Assembly: GCA_018350325.1 (NCBI GenBank)
Contig: JAEVLN010000008.1
Span: 682,001-746,000 of the forward strand
DNA: 64,000 bases
Origin: Globodera rostochiensis
Taxonomy: Eukaryota > Nematoda > Chromadorea > Rhabditida > Heteroderidae
Reading direction: 5' to 3'
Below, piece after piece: positions 10,739 to 23,082 of this stretch (the stretch's first letter is position 1; every line of letters begins with the position of its first letter). The notes under the pieces are model-generated. The model was not told the DNA's origin. It did no database searches and worked only from the letters and a program-made list of their open reading frames with translations. A program made the position numbers and the translations under genes.

Positions 10739-11643
10739 TTTTGGATATTTAGGCCGTCTGTTGAAAGATGGGATCGGAAGAATATTAAAAAAAAACTGTT
10801 AAATAAAGTGTCCAATTTAAGACAGATAAATGAATGAATGAATGGCGTGCTGACTGATCGCATTCTCGTGTTTATATAGCGATCACAGATTTGCAGATTC
10901 CAATGTGCGCCGTTTCTTATGACCTTGGACCCTTCGCGTTTTCCGCCTAATTGTTACACTTTTCTAAATTGGACCATAATTGTTTGAGTATCTTTCGCAA
11001 AATTGGAATTGCAGAGAAATCCGCCAAAAAGCGAAACTATTCGCCAAATTCATTATGTCGGTTTTGATCAGCAGAAGGATACTAATTTATAAGTTTTTTA
11101 TTTAGTAAAAATTATCGAGCAGAAGCAAATGGGGGCCAAAGCATATTCTGCTGATGTGCGCAGAATCGGAGTTGGTTGAGAAATTGAATTATTTAATAGG
11201 GACTAATGCGTATTAAGTGGCCTGCCTAACTTCACGAGCTAAATTAGTCCAATTTTTCAATTTTTATTCCCAGTTCCCGAAATTTTAAGGAAATGGTTGA
11301 AATTCCGTCGCAGAATTAGAAATAATGCTATTTAGCGAACTTTGTTAATCACCGAGATTAGGGTAATTGAATAACTGGTACCCGGGAACGGGGCCGGCCG
11401 GCCGGCCGGCCGGCATCCGTGTGCTTTGGGTGAATTATCGGTATCCGAATTACCCTGACTGATTGATCATTGAGGACAGCATTTAATTTTAATTAAATTT
11501 CTTTTGATCGAATAACAAAATGTAGCCCGCTGCCTGCACTGTTGGATTTTGAATCCACGACTTAATCAAACAATTTATTTTTCCACTCACTGTGTGATTG
11601 ATTATGACATAAATTGTATCACAATGTCTTCTTTGCGTATATC
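10739..11643. other. Spacer between the two Gly/Met-rich paralogues
   Basis: About 0.9 kb. It holds the 5' flank of copy A and a GGCC-GGCC palindromic run near 11393-11413 made of five tandem GGCC words. No exon was recognised. Confidence 0.5.
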
Positions 11644-12410
11644 TCACCAACCACCGCCCATGCCCATGTTCATGTTCATGCTCATACCCATGCCGCCGCC
11701 CATTCCTCCGCCCATTCCTCTTCCTCCACCGCCGTTGTTAAAGCCGCCCCATCTGGAGGATTCGTAACCGCCCCAACTTTCTTCACCGTAACCACCGTAA
11801 CCATGGCCATGATGTCGATGATGGCGCTTTTGGCGATTGCTGCTAAATGAAAGATTTATCAATTACTATTTTAATGAACTATTGGATTAGCGTTCGGCAA
11901 TGCGGGTTTTCGGTATTTCGGTATAATGCCGATACCGAAAAAACCAAAATCCCAAAAAAATTTCGGTCGGTATATGGTCTGGTATTTCGATAAAATACCG
12001 ATACTGACCGCCCAAAAAATTTCCGTAAAACCGGTCTGGTATGTTGGTCATTTTGAATTTGAAAAATAGTTATGAATTGTGAGAATTAATTTTGACAAAA
12101 AATTGGCACTAACTTTTAAATGATTTAAAATGGAAAAACATCTCGAGAAGTAATAAATGATCCTAATTTTCAATTTTTTAAACTTTATTTCATTTGAATA
12201 TCTCAACTTTAATCTTATTATGCATTTTTTAAAAACTCACCCAATTTTAAAAGCGCAATTTTTAACTTCTGACCTTTTAGCCGGCTTTTCCTCAACTGCG
12301 AGCGGATTTGGCAAACTTTGCTCTCCATTTCTGTCGTCAGCGCCATCCGCCGCCGTTTCAATTGCCAAAAAAGAGGCGGAAATAAGCACAAAAAAGAGGA
12401 ATAATTGCAT
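11644..12410 (-). CDS. Secreted His/Met/Gly-rich protein, copy B
   Basis: A tandem paralogue of copy A. Exon 1 (12410-12274) matches exon 1 of copy A at all but one of 137 positions, so the signal peptide and propeptide are the same. Exon 2 (11842-11644) differs more. It begins SNRQKRHHRHHGHGYGGYG with a His-rich segment absent from copy A, keeps the block WGGYESSRWGGFNNG, and ends in GGGMGMSMNMNMGMG and Trp. The intron (about 430 nt) is longer than in copy A (about 120 nt). The His plus Met pattern would suit copper or zinc binding, which is inference. Both copies are probably secreted. Confidence 0.75.
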
Positions 12411-12785
12411 TTTTGGATTGAAAAATAGTTAAATTTGAACAATTAATATGTATTAGTTTTGTTTCTTGGCCGAAAAGTTGCGAGAATGCGCAATTAAATA
12501 GAATTGGTGTTCGCCAATGCCCGACTATTTATCACTTTATTTTAGTCTTAGGCCTTTTGGGCTTTGGCCGTTTTTTTTTGCCAAATATTACACTTTATCG
12601 AAGTGGACCCAATTGACGCGTTAATTTCGGTGTAAAGTTCGAATGATGTGACGATACTATTCGTTTAAATTTTTATTAACTTTTTACTAGAATTTTTATT
12701 TTAGAAAAATCCACGCTGGAATTCAAAAGTTGATTTAAAAAATGATATTATTATCAATAACTCGCAAAACTTTGTTTTATTGAAA
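12411..12785. other. Spacer, no gene seen
   Basis: The 5' flank of copy B, AT-rich. The intron of copy B just before it (11889-12050) also carries an uncharacterised run of TTTCGGTAT/ATACCGA words that could be an old palindromic element. Confidence 0.4.
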
Positions 12786-12786
12786 T

Positions 12787-13079
12787 TAGGGTGGTACGGG
12801 ACTGGAACTTTATGAAAAAATCCGGAAGCGGGACTTCCCGGGATCTAATCGGGCCCGGAACCTAAAAAACAGTAGAAACCTTGTCCCAGTACTAGTGATG
12901 CACGAGAGTCTCGGTCTCGAGTCTCGACTCGAGAAAAGTCTCGGGTTTTTTGGGTCTCGGTATCGAGTCTCGGGGTCAAGTCTCGGTCTCGAGTCTCTGG
13001 GTCAAGTCTCGGTCTCGGTATCGAGTCTCGGTAAATTTTGGGTCTCGTGCGTGCATCACTACCCAGTACCGTACTCCTA
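12787..13079. mobile_element. Older hAT-like MITE interrupted by a younger one
   Basis: The ends TAGGGTGGTACGGGACTGG (from 12787) and the near complement CCCAGTAC...CGTACTCCTA (to 13079) form imperfect inverted repeats. Flanks ATTGAAAT (12779-12786) and ATTAAAAT (13080-13087) match at 7 of 8 positions, as expected for an aged hAT target duplication. The right end is split by the insertion at 12893-13061. Confidence 0.65.
12893..13061. mobile_element. hAT MITE, 169 bp, nested
   Basis: Perfect 12-bp ends TAGTGATGCACG (12893-12904 and complement at 13050-13061) with a perfect 8-bp target duplication CCCAGTAC at 12885-12892 and 13062-13069. The interior is almost entirely the word TCGGTCTCGAGTC and variants, on both strands. 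It inserted into the right terminal repeat of the element at 12787-13079. Confidence 0.85.
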
Positions 13080-13087
13080 ATTAAAAT

Positions 13088-14860
13088 ATACGGAATTCTA
13101 ATCAATCGATTATTTGATTTACATACATAATAAAGTCATCAAAAAGCTTTAAGCTTTACTTCGAATTTTAATCGCCTATTTTAAGAAAGTTGGGGGCGAT
13201 TTTAGGCATTTGCCTGTTTTTTTTTGCGACAGGCTAGATGAGAGAAGCGCAAAAATAGCATTTCCCCCCAAAAGTTTTAGAATTACACAGAGCGAGTTTT
13301 AAGAAAATGCATTCCTAAAACCGAATTTTCCCTTTTTCCATATAAACGAGGAGGATTCCGACCGGAAATCGGATTTTTCAAATGTGAAAAACGTTTAATA
13401 AATTTATTATTATGGTTTTTTTACAAATTTAAAGCAGAAATTGCTGAATTTAGTACCTATTTTAGAGTTTTTATTGACTTTGCCTGCCCATTTGACTATT
13501 TTTAGTGCCTAAAAATCCACGTCCTAATTCACATACCGTATAAGTCAGGACCGGCCATAATTGTTCTCGTTGTCAACATAATTTTGCATAGTTTTTTCTT
13601 CTCATCATCAATAAATAAATACATAATTTGCTTAAGCATGTTGAGTGCGTAAATCGATCGGTCGTTTGTCCGTCTTCAGCTTCATTTACAAGAACCAGAT
13701 CTTCTTTTCCTCCCCCGCCTCTCCATGTGATCATTCCTTTCTCACACGCCAAAACTCATTGGAAACTTTTACTTGATGGTCTGCTGTCTCTTGTCTATTT
13801 GACCTTTGGTTTTACATTTATGTTGAATGCTCAGAATCGCCACTTATTCGTAGATTTAATTTTTATATGCGCGAAAGATGAAGTGAAATTTTGTGAATTT
13901 CAGTTTTCATTATTTTATGTGTATTATTTGTTACCGCAAAATATATTGTCATAAAAATTGACTAAAAACTCCAAAATATGGGTCAATTTCCGACGAATTT
14001 CAAGTTACAGTAAGTAGTTAATTTCCGAACCAACCGTTGGTGTACAGTTTCTATAATTTTGATCATACAAGCGGAAGGTAATGCATAAATAAACAAACAC
14101 ACACTACAAACTAATTCATTCATTCATTCACATGATGAAATCCTTTCATTTCCTCTTTTATCACATTGTTCTGAGCCCGACTCCTCAAACAAATAGGGTA
14201 AATCTTATTCATTAAAAATTCAAAAAAATGTTCGTTTTGAATAAACGTTTTTCGGAATATATCTTAAAATTCAATCGCAATGATATGTATTTGATTTCTT
14301 GTGCTAAATTTGTTAATCTATGTACCTAAACTGAATGGCGTTTTTAAAAGATATTTTCTTCAAAAAATATGACGTCAGTCGTCTCGTCTCTTTTTTCTGC
14401 GCTGCCCTCCTAATGAGAATTTGCGAAACAACATCCAATTTTTTTCATGCGTAAAACACGGACAAATTGCTTAATTTTAAAATTGTAGTTTGTATCTTTT
14501 ATCAATTAACAACACAAAAAAGGGTAATAGATAACAACAGAGAGCTGAACTGCTGATGCCCCCCCACTTTTTTCTAATAATTTTAAAAATATTTTAATGA
14601 GTTTTAGGGTTGTAGAATTCTGATTTGAAATGAGATTCGACCGTTTTAGAATCCCCACATTCGTCCAAAATTCCATAACCGGTTATCCGCCTATTTAAAA
14701 ACCACTAGAGTTCGAAAAGCGCTTTTAAACCCATTTCAGAGCCATGTCCAGTTCCCTGAGGCGGCAAATGAGGCCTCCGATTAGTTTTTTGTAATTGTTT
14801 ATTGTTGTGTCTTTACACAACATGACTAATTTTTATTTGTTTTCACAGCGTATTCGTGAT
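13088..14860. other. Intergenic spacer upstream of apyrase
   Basis: AT-rich. The open frame at 13628-13954 has no domain or splice support. A short in-frame start at 14744 (MSSSLRRQ) could be an upstream first exon of the apyrase gene, but no donor in the right phase was found. Confidence 0.45.
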
Positions 14861-17038
14861 ATGAGCTCAATCAGGTCGACGGCAAATAATGGCCGTCCTA
14901 ATGAAGAGGATGCCGCCAAACGGCCAAAAGCGAAAAGTGCGGACATGGTCAGCGAGGTTTTTGTTAATTTTTGAGTCAGGGTGCCCATTTTTGATTAAAA
15001 GAGCTCCGCAAATTTATGGGCTTTGAAGTTTTCTTAAAACATTTTAAAAAAACTGAATAAGTAGCCATTAGCCTTTGTTTAGTTCTTTTTTTTTGTCTAA
15101 AAAAATGCTGAAAATCATCCCGTGGTGGTCCTGTGATTGCTAATTGAATCAAACGATGACAAAAGTATTAATTCAGACACACCCGCGGCATTCCAATGTT
15201 CTCGTCGGCTCCACGTTGGCTATTTGGTCGCTGATTTTTCTGCTGTTGGCCGCCTTTGTGTCCCTTCAGTATTATTTGCCAAAAGCCGCTTCTTCCTGCT
15301 TATGCCCCGACGGCGAATTTGTCGGACTGACTGCGGAAGGACGGTACAACGACAGCAGTTTTGGAAAGCCCCAGGTTTTTTTTTTGTTAAATTTGTTACA
15401 ATTTATTAAATTTCCTTTAAAGTATCGGTTGTTACGTGTCAAAATTTCGCCATTTTCGAAATAACCAAAAAAAAAATGCACAGACTTTGCCCGACGGCCG
15501 TGTCCAATACGAATTGGCGGTGGTGTCCGATTTGGACCAAGACAGCAAAGTGAAAGGACAGGACGAGTGGCACAGTTTTTTGTGCAGGGGCCGTCTCTTC
15601 TTCCACCCCGACGGTCACTCGGTGAAGGTCGAATGGTTCGACACGGCGGCGGCTAAGCACAATTTGTCCTCCGAACTTTCGAGCGGCGGAAGAGCGATGG
15701 AGTAATTTTTAGAGCATCAAATCAAAACTTTATATAAAATTGTTTAGACTATCCGATCTCTGTGTTTATGATGGCCATTTGCTCACTGTCGACGATCGAA
15801 CGGGCGTTGTGTACAGGTCCGGGCGGTTTTTTTTTTGTTGGTTTTCTTAGTTTTTGCAAAATTTAATTTAAGAATGGACGACTTCAAAAAAATGGTGCCC
15901 TGGGTGTTGTTGAACGATGGGCCCGGAAATACTATCAAAGGGTTTAAAGGCGAATGGATGACCGTGCGGGACAAAATGCTTTATGTCGGAGGGTTGGGCA
16001 AAGGTAAGCGAAGGGACGAAATGGCAATTTGAAGCCGAAGTGAATAAATATTTTTTGAGAATGGACAACGCAAGCTGGCGATTACAAAAATAACCATCCG
16101 ATGTATGTGAAGGTAAAAGGTTTAAGTTTTGATGATGGAAAAGTTAAATTCATTAAACAAATTAATTTTAAAAAATGATTCTGGCAATTGATTTTGGCCC
16201 GAGATGGTCTTTTGCTAACTTTCATTTATTGTGTTAATCTTTAAAATTTTGTTCCATTCTTTAAAGAATCTCAAGCAAATTTCAATTCCAGGTGATCACC
16301 CCCAACGGCGAAGTGTCGCACGTCGACTGGACGGATCACTACAAAGCCCTGAGGCGCAGAGTTGACATCGAATGGCCCGGATACATGATCCACGGTCAGC
16401 AAATTCACAGAGATTGGACAAAAACAATTTTTTGTTTTGTTTTGTTTTACTTTACACACATTGTACTCCAAATTTAGAATCCGGCCAATGGTCTGATGTG
16501 CACAAGAAATGGTTTTTCTTGCCGAGGTTCCACTAAAAATAAAAGGCAAACTTTATTATAGTCAATTTGTTGTTGTAGACGGGCTTCAAAGTTGAAATAT
16601 AACGATGTGGACGATGAACACATGGGCAAAAATTGGCTGTTGACCGCCGATGCGGACTTTGCCAACATCGACGTGCGGCTTTATATTCTTTTTAACATTT
16701 TGAATTGAATTGAGCCCATTAGCCTGAAGATATATTAGCTTCCTTTGCCTCCCATCCCATAAACGTCCTTTTTATTGAGAATTTATTAAAATCAAAACGA
16801 AAAATGCGTCGTTAAGTTCCGCGAAATTGGCGTCATCCGGGACGGCTTCCGAGGCTTCTCCGCCTTTCAATTTCTTCCCAACACTGCCGACGACGTCATT
16901 GTCGCGCTGAAGTCGGAGGAGCGTAACAGCAAACCGGTCGCCTCCTATCTGTTCATCTACCGCCTCAGTACCAACGAAGTGCTGCTGGACGACGAGCGCG
17001 TCGGACCGTACAAATTCGAGGGGCTTATCGTGTACTGA
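14861..17038 (+). CDS. apy-1: Calcium-activated apyrase (CANT1 family)
   Basis: Hydrolyses UDP/GDP-type nucleoside diphosphates in the ER/Golgi lumen or outside the cell; a five-bladed beta-propeller family. Exons: 14861-14956, 15177-15374, 15484-15701, 15748-15816, 15873-16003, 16060-16112, 16292-16394, 16478-16526, about 16579-16672, then to TGA at 17036-17038. All junction phases agree. After a hydrophilic N-terminus there is one membrane segment ([20 protein letters not shown]), giving a type II anchor. Family motifs follow: [98 protein letters not shown] and VIVALKSEE. Length (about 370 residues) fits CANT1. The ATG at 14861 was chosen because the frame runs straight into the phase-0 splice to the membrane exon. 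Confidence 0.93.
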
Positions 17039-17974
17039 TTGATATTGATGCTTAAATGTTCCAATTTAAGGGGTAATTTTGTCGTCACACTGTGATGGGA
17101 TGTTTCCAATGGCACTTACAAATTAAGTAAGTATATGCATCTGTTGTATATCCAGTATCCATCATAATTGTATTGATTCCTTCCTTTGATTACTTATAAT
17201 TGCAAACACCTCTGAAACGAGATCCCTTTTAAAATACCTATCTGTTGATATTTATTGTTTGTTACCTATATAGTATAGTATATAATAAATTACTTTATTA
17301 TCAATTATAATTTTATTGTATATTGCATTTGGACTGTTGTATAGTAAAAAAAAGTGTCTTTTAACTAACTATTGCTCTCCTGGGTATATTTTTTAAATTG
17401 ACTTATTATTGTATTTTTAATATATTGTAATTTAAGTTTTTCTCAAAATTCCAAGCAAGTTGATTGTTGTTATTCGCTTAATCTGTCGCTCATTTAATGT
17501 TCAGCACCAATATTTATGTTTCATATTGTTTTAGTTCGTTATTCTCTGATTTTGTAAAATGCCATTTTGTTCGGCCTTCGATAAAATGCTGTGTTTTCCA
17601 TTTAAAGATAAGACATTAAATCTGGCCAAAATTAAAAACAAATTTAGATTTTAGCTTCAATGTTGATCAAGAATTTACATATTGGGGTGAGGACAGCAGA
17701 TGATAATGTTCCTGCTTGAACGGGCAATGCGTAACATAAAAAAAGAAAACATTTTTAGTGTGAACAAATCGCCAAAATGCAAATCCCAATATTAAAAATG
17801 CAAAATTTGCGCATTTTGTTTGTGAACGTTTACGCCTCCCCCCCCATAAAACTTCTGACGAGCATCAGAGGGGGTGAGGCACGCGCGTGGGGATTATATA
17901 AATGGGGACGGACGGTTCAGCGAAAACTGTTTGAGTTTCGATAGCCACATTTTGCTTTTACATTTATATTTAAA
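17039..17974. other. Intergenic spacer
   Basis: The 3' flank of apyrase and the promoter side of the MFS gene. TTATATAA at 17893-17900 is the nearest TATA-like string, about 75 bp before the start codon at 17975. A C-run lies at about 17838-17845. No exon was seen. Confidence 0.45.
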
Positions 17975-20935
17975 ATGAGTGAACATTTGCGTCCCACCGA
18001 TGACGGGAGGCCCAGCAAAGGCGGTCCCCTGGAGGGAATGGACCCGGTGACCGGGTAAAGCCAATCAAATTAATTAATTTAATATGCAATTGCCATAAAT
18101 GTTCAACGATGATTAATAAGTTGCTGGCAGGGATTACATAAAGCCCCAGCAGCAGCAGCAGAAGCCTTACGTCGATTGTTTCACCATTGAAGTGCCAATG
18201 CCGACGGACGGATCCAAATTGGAAGGCGGCAACAACAGCAATCAATCGGCAGACGGGAGCAATGAAAAGCGTGATTTACAGAGAAAAGTGTCGAGAATAA
18301 TTTCAAAATAAATAAATGTTTCAATACTTAAAAGTGGTCTCGTCGAATTGTCCGCACATTGAGCAACCGGAGTCGCGACGCGGACGATGAGGGGGAGTGG
18401 GAGGAGGACGGAGCGGACAACTGTCTTTTTGGACACCGGGTCAGAAAGTTGCACGGCGACATTTTGGGGCGGAATGGAATTACAAAATATAAAAAATCAA
18501 AAATCCCACATTTTAAAATAATTAATTTGCCACTTTAAAAAATGGTCAAGATTTCAAATGTAATAGGGTAATTTGCAGATCCGTTTTACAATAATGGCCA
18601 TCTCCACACTGTGCCTCGCCTCAATATTGTCCAACATTCTGACGTTCAACTTTACTTACATTTGCATGGCTGGCGACAAGCCTGCCAATTTCTCCAATAT
18701 GACAGGCGATTTATTATTTCAATTTTTAATAAATTTTAATATTTTGTGAAAACTTCAGACCCTTTCGAGTGGACCAGCATTGGCTACAATCCGGACTTGG
18801 ATTATTCGAGTGCGGCACGGAGTGCACTGTTTATGGCTGTCGCCGTCGGCTCCCTAATGACCGTTTTTCCCCTCACCATTATGCTGAACCATTTTGGGTC
18901 ACGGTAAATATTATACAGTAATTGCCGGATTGGTTTTTAACTCTTTTGTAGGCTGATTTTTGGCTGTTTGGGTTTCATCAGTGCTTTAGCGACTTTATTG
19001 GTAATGCGCTTGAAAAAGTGTGAGAAATTGCTTTTGCATTTTAGCTGCCTTTGGCGGCCGGTCTTGGCTTTCCTTTTATGCTGTTAATGCGTTTGATCCA
19101 GGGTTCGAATTGAATAATTTAAATTTAAAATCGAAATTGAATTGAATAAATTTAAATTAAAAAATATCTCTCATAAATTAGGCGCTTCTTTCTCCGCTTG
19201 TCTCCCAGTGATGGGCTCAATCACTTCCCATTGGTCGACATTAAAGCAAAATGGAATTTTCATCGCCATTCTGTCGAGTTTCCTCCAGGCAACGGCTGAA
19301 TATAAAATATAATAAACAAATAAAATTAACTTCTTTAAGATTGCCCCCATTTTTACGATGCCAATTTCTGGCGAATTGTGCACTTCCTCACTGGGTTGGC
19401 CATCGGTTTACTATCTGCACGGAATTGTTGCGCTGATTTTGTTCACAATTTTTATGCTGGTAATTTGAGTAGATTATTTAATTACATTTAATTTTAAATT
19501 TGTTGTGAAAATCTTTGACAAGTTTTAGTTAAAAATAAAAATTTAATTTTGCTTTTTAGTATCATAGAAACTCACCGCACAAACATCCGATGATGAGTCG
19601 AACAGAAATTGTTAAAGTAAATTAAATTTATTGTATTATTCTTTAAATTGAATTATTTTATTTTGGATCTTTAGGTTATGTTCAATAAGGGCGGCTCAAT
19701 TTACAGCGGCCCAACGACGGACAACAAAAAACCGAAGGAGAAAAAGTCGAGGAAAGTTCCATACTGGGCAATGTATTCGGACAAATCCATTTGGGCAATT
19801 TTGGTAATTGAAAAATAAAAAATAAATAATATTTAAATTATTTTTCATGTGGCCTCTTTCGGAAATTTCATGGGCACTCAGCTTTCACTGCAATTCATGC
19901 CCACTTACATCAATAAGGCAGGCATTTCCGTTTCTTTTATTTTAATTACCGATTTCCTAAAATGGAATATTATTTAAAATTAATCGAATATTTTATTTAT
20001 TATTAAAATATATTGCACAGGTCCTTCACATGCCTATCGAACAGACCGGCCTGGCATCGGCCATTTCGCCGGCGATTATGTTCGCCATCAAACTTTTTGC
20101 CGGACAAAGCTCTGATCGGATCAAGTAAATTGAATCTTTTCAACCAAAATTAAATTAACTAAATTGAATATTTTTTGTTTAAATTTAAATGTTTCAGATT
20201 TATAAGTGACGAACGCAAATTGCGCATTTATAACACACTTTCGATGGGCGCGATGGGCACTTTGTTTATTGTGCTGGCATTGCTCAATCCTTCGAAGAGT
20301 CCGAATTTATGTTTGGTAAAGAATTTATTAATTAAATTAATTATTATTTATTTGTTGGGCCAACATTTATTTATTATATTACAGGTCATTCTGATTGCCT
20401 CGACATGCATTCTCGGCTTTAACTCAGGCGGATTTTTCAAATCTTCACAAATGGAATATTTTTTTTTAGTTTTAATTGTTTTAAAAAAGATTAATTAAAA
20501 TTAAAGGTTTCGCGTCAACATTCGCACTTCACTTTGGCCAACATTTCCTTCCTCAACTGCGTCTGTATGCTTATTGTTCCATTGCTCAACGAAATTGTTG
20601 CGCCTGAAAACGAACCAGGCAAATTTTAGTGATTTAATTTTTAAATTCCAAGAAAATTTATGGAAAGTTTTAGAAAATTGGGCCATTGTTTTGTGGATTC
20701 ACGGAATTATTTTATTGTTGACCAACGCAATTTTCTGTGTGTTCGCCTCCGCAAAGCCGGCCAAATGGACATTGGACACGTTCAAGGAAAACAAAAAATG
20801 TTGGAAAGGTAACAAATTTTATATAATTTGGAGAAATTAAAAATTTTAGGGAATAAAATTGCGTCAAAAAATGAAAATTGCAACAGCTCTCCGAAAGTTT
20901 TAACGGTGGAGGCGAAGGAAGTGACCATCTATTGA
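17975..20935 (+). CDS. MFS transporter, SLC17-like (anion/phosphate type)
   Basis: A membrane transporter with about 12 predicted helices spread over roughly 17 small exons. The cytoplasmic N-terminus (MSEHLRPTDDGRPSKGG) is long and polar, with a Gln run and an acidic stretch. Membrane segments include IMAISTLCLASILSNILTFN, SALFMAVAVGSLMTVFPLTI, LIFGCLGFISALATLL and LPLAAGLGFPFMLLMRLIQ. The stretch RLIQ-GASFSACLPVMG followed by TSHWS is the SLC17-type R-x-x-Q-G...W region, and GWPSVYYLHGIVALILF is the usual post-helix-5 block. A cytoplasmic loop (PKEKKSRKVPYWAMYSDKS) splits the two six-helix halves. The tail ends VEAKEVTIY. Substrate cannot be told; nematodes have large orphan expansions of this family. 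Confidence 0.88.
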
Positions 20936-22279
20936 ACAAATTTTTATCACATTAAAATGCACCGGCATTCGAAATGACTTTTGCAAATTAATAAATTTGT
21001 TATTAAAAATTGGTCGCTGATCCCCGACTTTGATCTGAATGGTTTTCTGCTTTTTATTTGCACCTTTGGTAGTGAGCCTTATCGGTTACATTAGAGATCG
21101 GACTTGAGGACCGATCGAGATTTCGTTAAGAATCTTAAGATCTCAATAAATTTTGTCGGTCGAATTTTGGTCGAGAATCTCGATTGAGATTTACCGAGTT
21201 TCGATCGAGAATCTCGAAAAAGCACTAAGATCTCAATAAATTTCGTCGGTCGAGAATCTCGAAAAGTCTTGATCGAGATTTAACGAGTTTCGATCGGAAT
21301 CTCGATCGGTCCGATCTCTAGTTAACATTTGTCTAAAATTCATAAAAATTAATGACATTTTTTGTCCATTGCATTATGTGCATATTCTGCCCATCAGTGC
21401 AATGTTCCATTTGCTGCTGTTCGTCCAATCTGACGGCGTTAAAGACTGATCGATCGGACGGAACTGATCGAGAGAGGATCGATGTTCTCGACTGCTCCGG
21501 CGATATCCAATCCCTCAGTCTCATCCCCACAGAGCCGCCGGCCGCTGTTTGGCCATTTCCCACTCATTTCCCAGAGAAAGAGCACAAATTCAGCTTCTTC
21601 CTTTATATTTTGTCAACGAACAGAGAAAGTAACAAAGTCCGACATTTTTACTAATTTAACCCAATGGTTACACAATTAAAAATGCTCTAATAAAATTAAA
21701 TTGAATTAACATAAAAGTAAACGTATTACTATTTTACTAATGCAAATCACTAAAATAGGCCGGTATCGATTTGGGTGAGCCGGCTAATCTTACAAATTAG
21801 TGATCTTCTTATTGGGATTAGAATGATTCCCAATGGTCCGGTTCGTTCCGGAGATAAAATCCAAACAATCCTTGACGGACGGACGGACAGGCGGACGGAC
21901 GGACGGGCGGGTAATGGTTTTGCCGAGACGGCTGCTGTCTTTGATTTGGCCAACAATTGGCCATGGCGAAATGTGGCCAGAGAAAAGTGCTTCCCTCGAA
22001 GTAAAGCATCCGAAAGGCGTAAATAAAAGTCAATCCGTCCATCGATCAGAGAGCTCTCCAGTAAAGCGTCGACTTTTACCTCGGAAGCAAGCACCTCTTT
22101 AGCCCAATAAATTCTTCAAAACTTGATATTAAATCCCCCCCCCCCCCAAACTTTAAAGTTCAACAATTGTTGCCACGCAGAAGAATTAACACAATTATTT
22201 TTACCTGTCCATTTAGCTTCTCGACGGGTTGACCGCGTCTCGTTGTGTGAACAAAAAATACCCCAAAACAAAACTAAAA
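20936..22279. other. Spacer with a MITE and G/C-rich low-complexity stretches
   Basis: Carries the MITE at 21092-21320 and a GGAC tandem run at about 21877-21905. The frames at 21333-21679 and 21750-22094 are open on both strands and have no domain, so no gene is called. A C-run lies at 22136-22147. Confidence 0.5.
21092..21320. mobile_element. hAT-like MITE, 229 bp
   Basis: Perfect 12-bp ends TAGAGATCGGAC (21092-21103; complement 21309-21320). Flanking octamers GGTTACAT and GTTAACAT agree at 6 of 8 positions. The interior is dominated by the word TCGATCGAGATT and its complement. No coding capacity. Confidence 0.7.
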
Positions 22280-23082
22280 ATGGTAAAATTAAAAAAATGG
22301 ATATTTTTTCAATGAAACTTTTTCTGCCCAGGCCTCCGGTGTGAAGGTGGACGGCGCCTGCAAACAAGCCTACGACGAAATGCACAACAAACATTTCTAC
22401 TCCTACCTGATCTTCCGCATTTCCGACGACGACACAATGATTATTGTGGAGAAGAAGGGCGAGAAGAACGCCCCCTACTCCGAGTTTGTGGAGGTGGGAA
22501 GTGAATGTTTGCTGCATTGATCTTATTTTTCAGGAGATGAAGAAGGTAGTCGGCGATGGCAAGCAGTGCCGATATGCGGCAGTCGATGTGCATGTCGAGA
22601 TCCAGAGACAGGGCACCGAAGGATCCTCCAACCTTTCCAAAGTGGTCTTTGTCCAATAGTGCGTTTTTAATTATTATAAATTTAACTTTGGCTTTAAAAA
22701 GGGTTTCTTTTTTTTAAATTTATACTAGAATTTGGGATAACCATTTGCTCTGATTAAATTTGCGAACCGGACCAAAGTCCCATCTGTCTGATCATTAGGT
22801 ATTTTGTCCTTGTGAGAGTTTTGAGCGTTTGTCCATTTGAGCTGTCCCGACGAGGCACCCGTGCGACGTCGAATGCTTTACGCTTCGTCAGTGCGAGCGC
22901 TGAAAGCGACCTTGGGACTGGAGAGTCTGCTCCAAATCCAAGCCGCCGAACTGTCGGACATCGACGAAAAAGTGGTCAAACACGAGGTGAAACAAAAAGT
23001 GGTCAAATTAAAAAACGGACAAAAATGTGACGATTATAAATTGTTAAGAAAAACAACTGCAATTCTGTACAAATCTATTTAA
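22280..23082 (+). CDS. unc-60: ADF/cofilin, UNC-60B type
   Basis: An actin-depolymerising factor; UNC-60B is the muscle cofilin of nematodes, severing and depolymerising F-actin in the sarcomere. Exon 1 is only ATG (22280-22282) followed by GTAAAA, exactly as known for C. elegans unc-60. Exon 2 (22332-22494) begins ASGVKVDGACKQAYDEMHNK and includes VEKKGEKNAPYSEFVE; exon 3 (22534-22658) has EEMKKVVGDGKQCRYAAVDV and LSKVVFVQY; exon 4 (from about 22841) has CPDEAPVRRRMLYASSVRAL with the long actin-binding helix, then LGLESLLQIQAAELSDIDEK. The tail after that (VVKHEVKQKVVKLKNGQKCD onward) is about 30 residues longer than in UNC-60B, so the last exon may have another intron or a longer tail. The UNC-60A exons that sit between exon 1 and the 60B exons in C. 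elegans are absent here. Confidence 0.95.

Noticed and set aside
13628..13954. 108-codon plus-strand frame with a hydrophobic stretch
   Set aside because: No domain, no neighbour exons, composition like the surrounding spacer.
21750..22102. Open frames on both strands before unc-60
   Set aside because: Driven by a GGAC tandem run; no domain, and both strands equally open.
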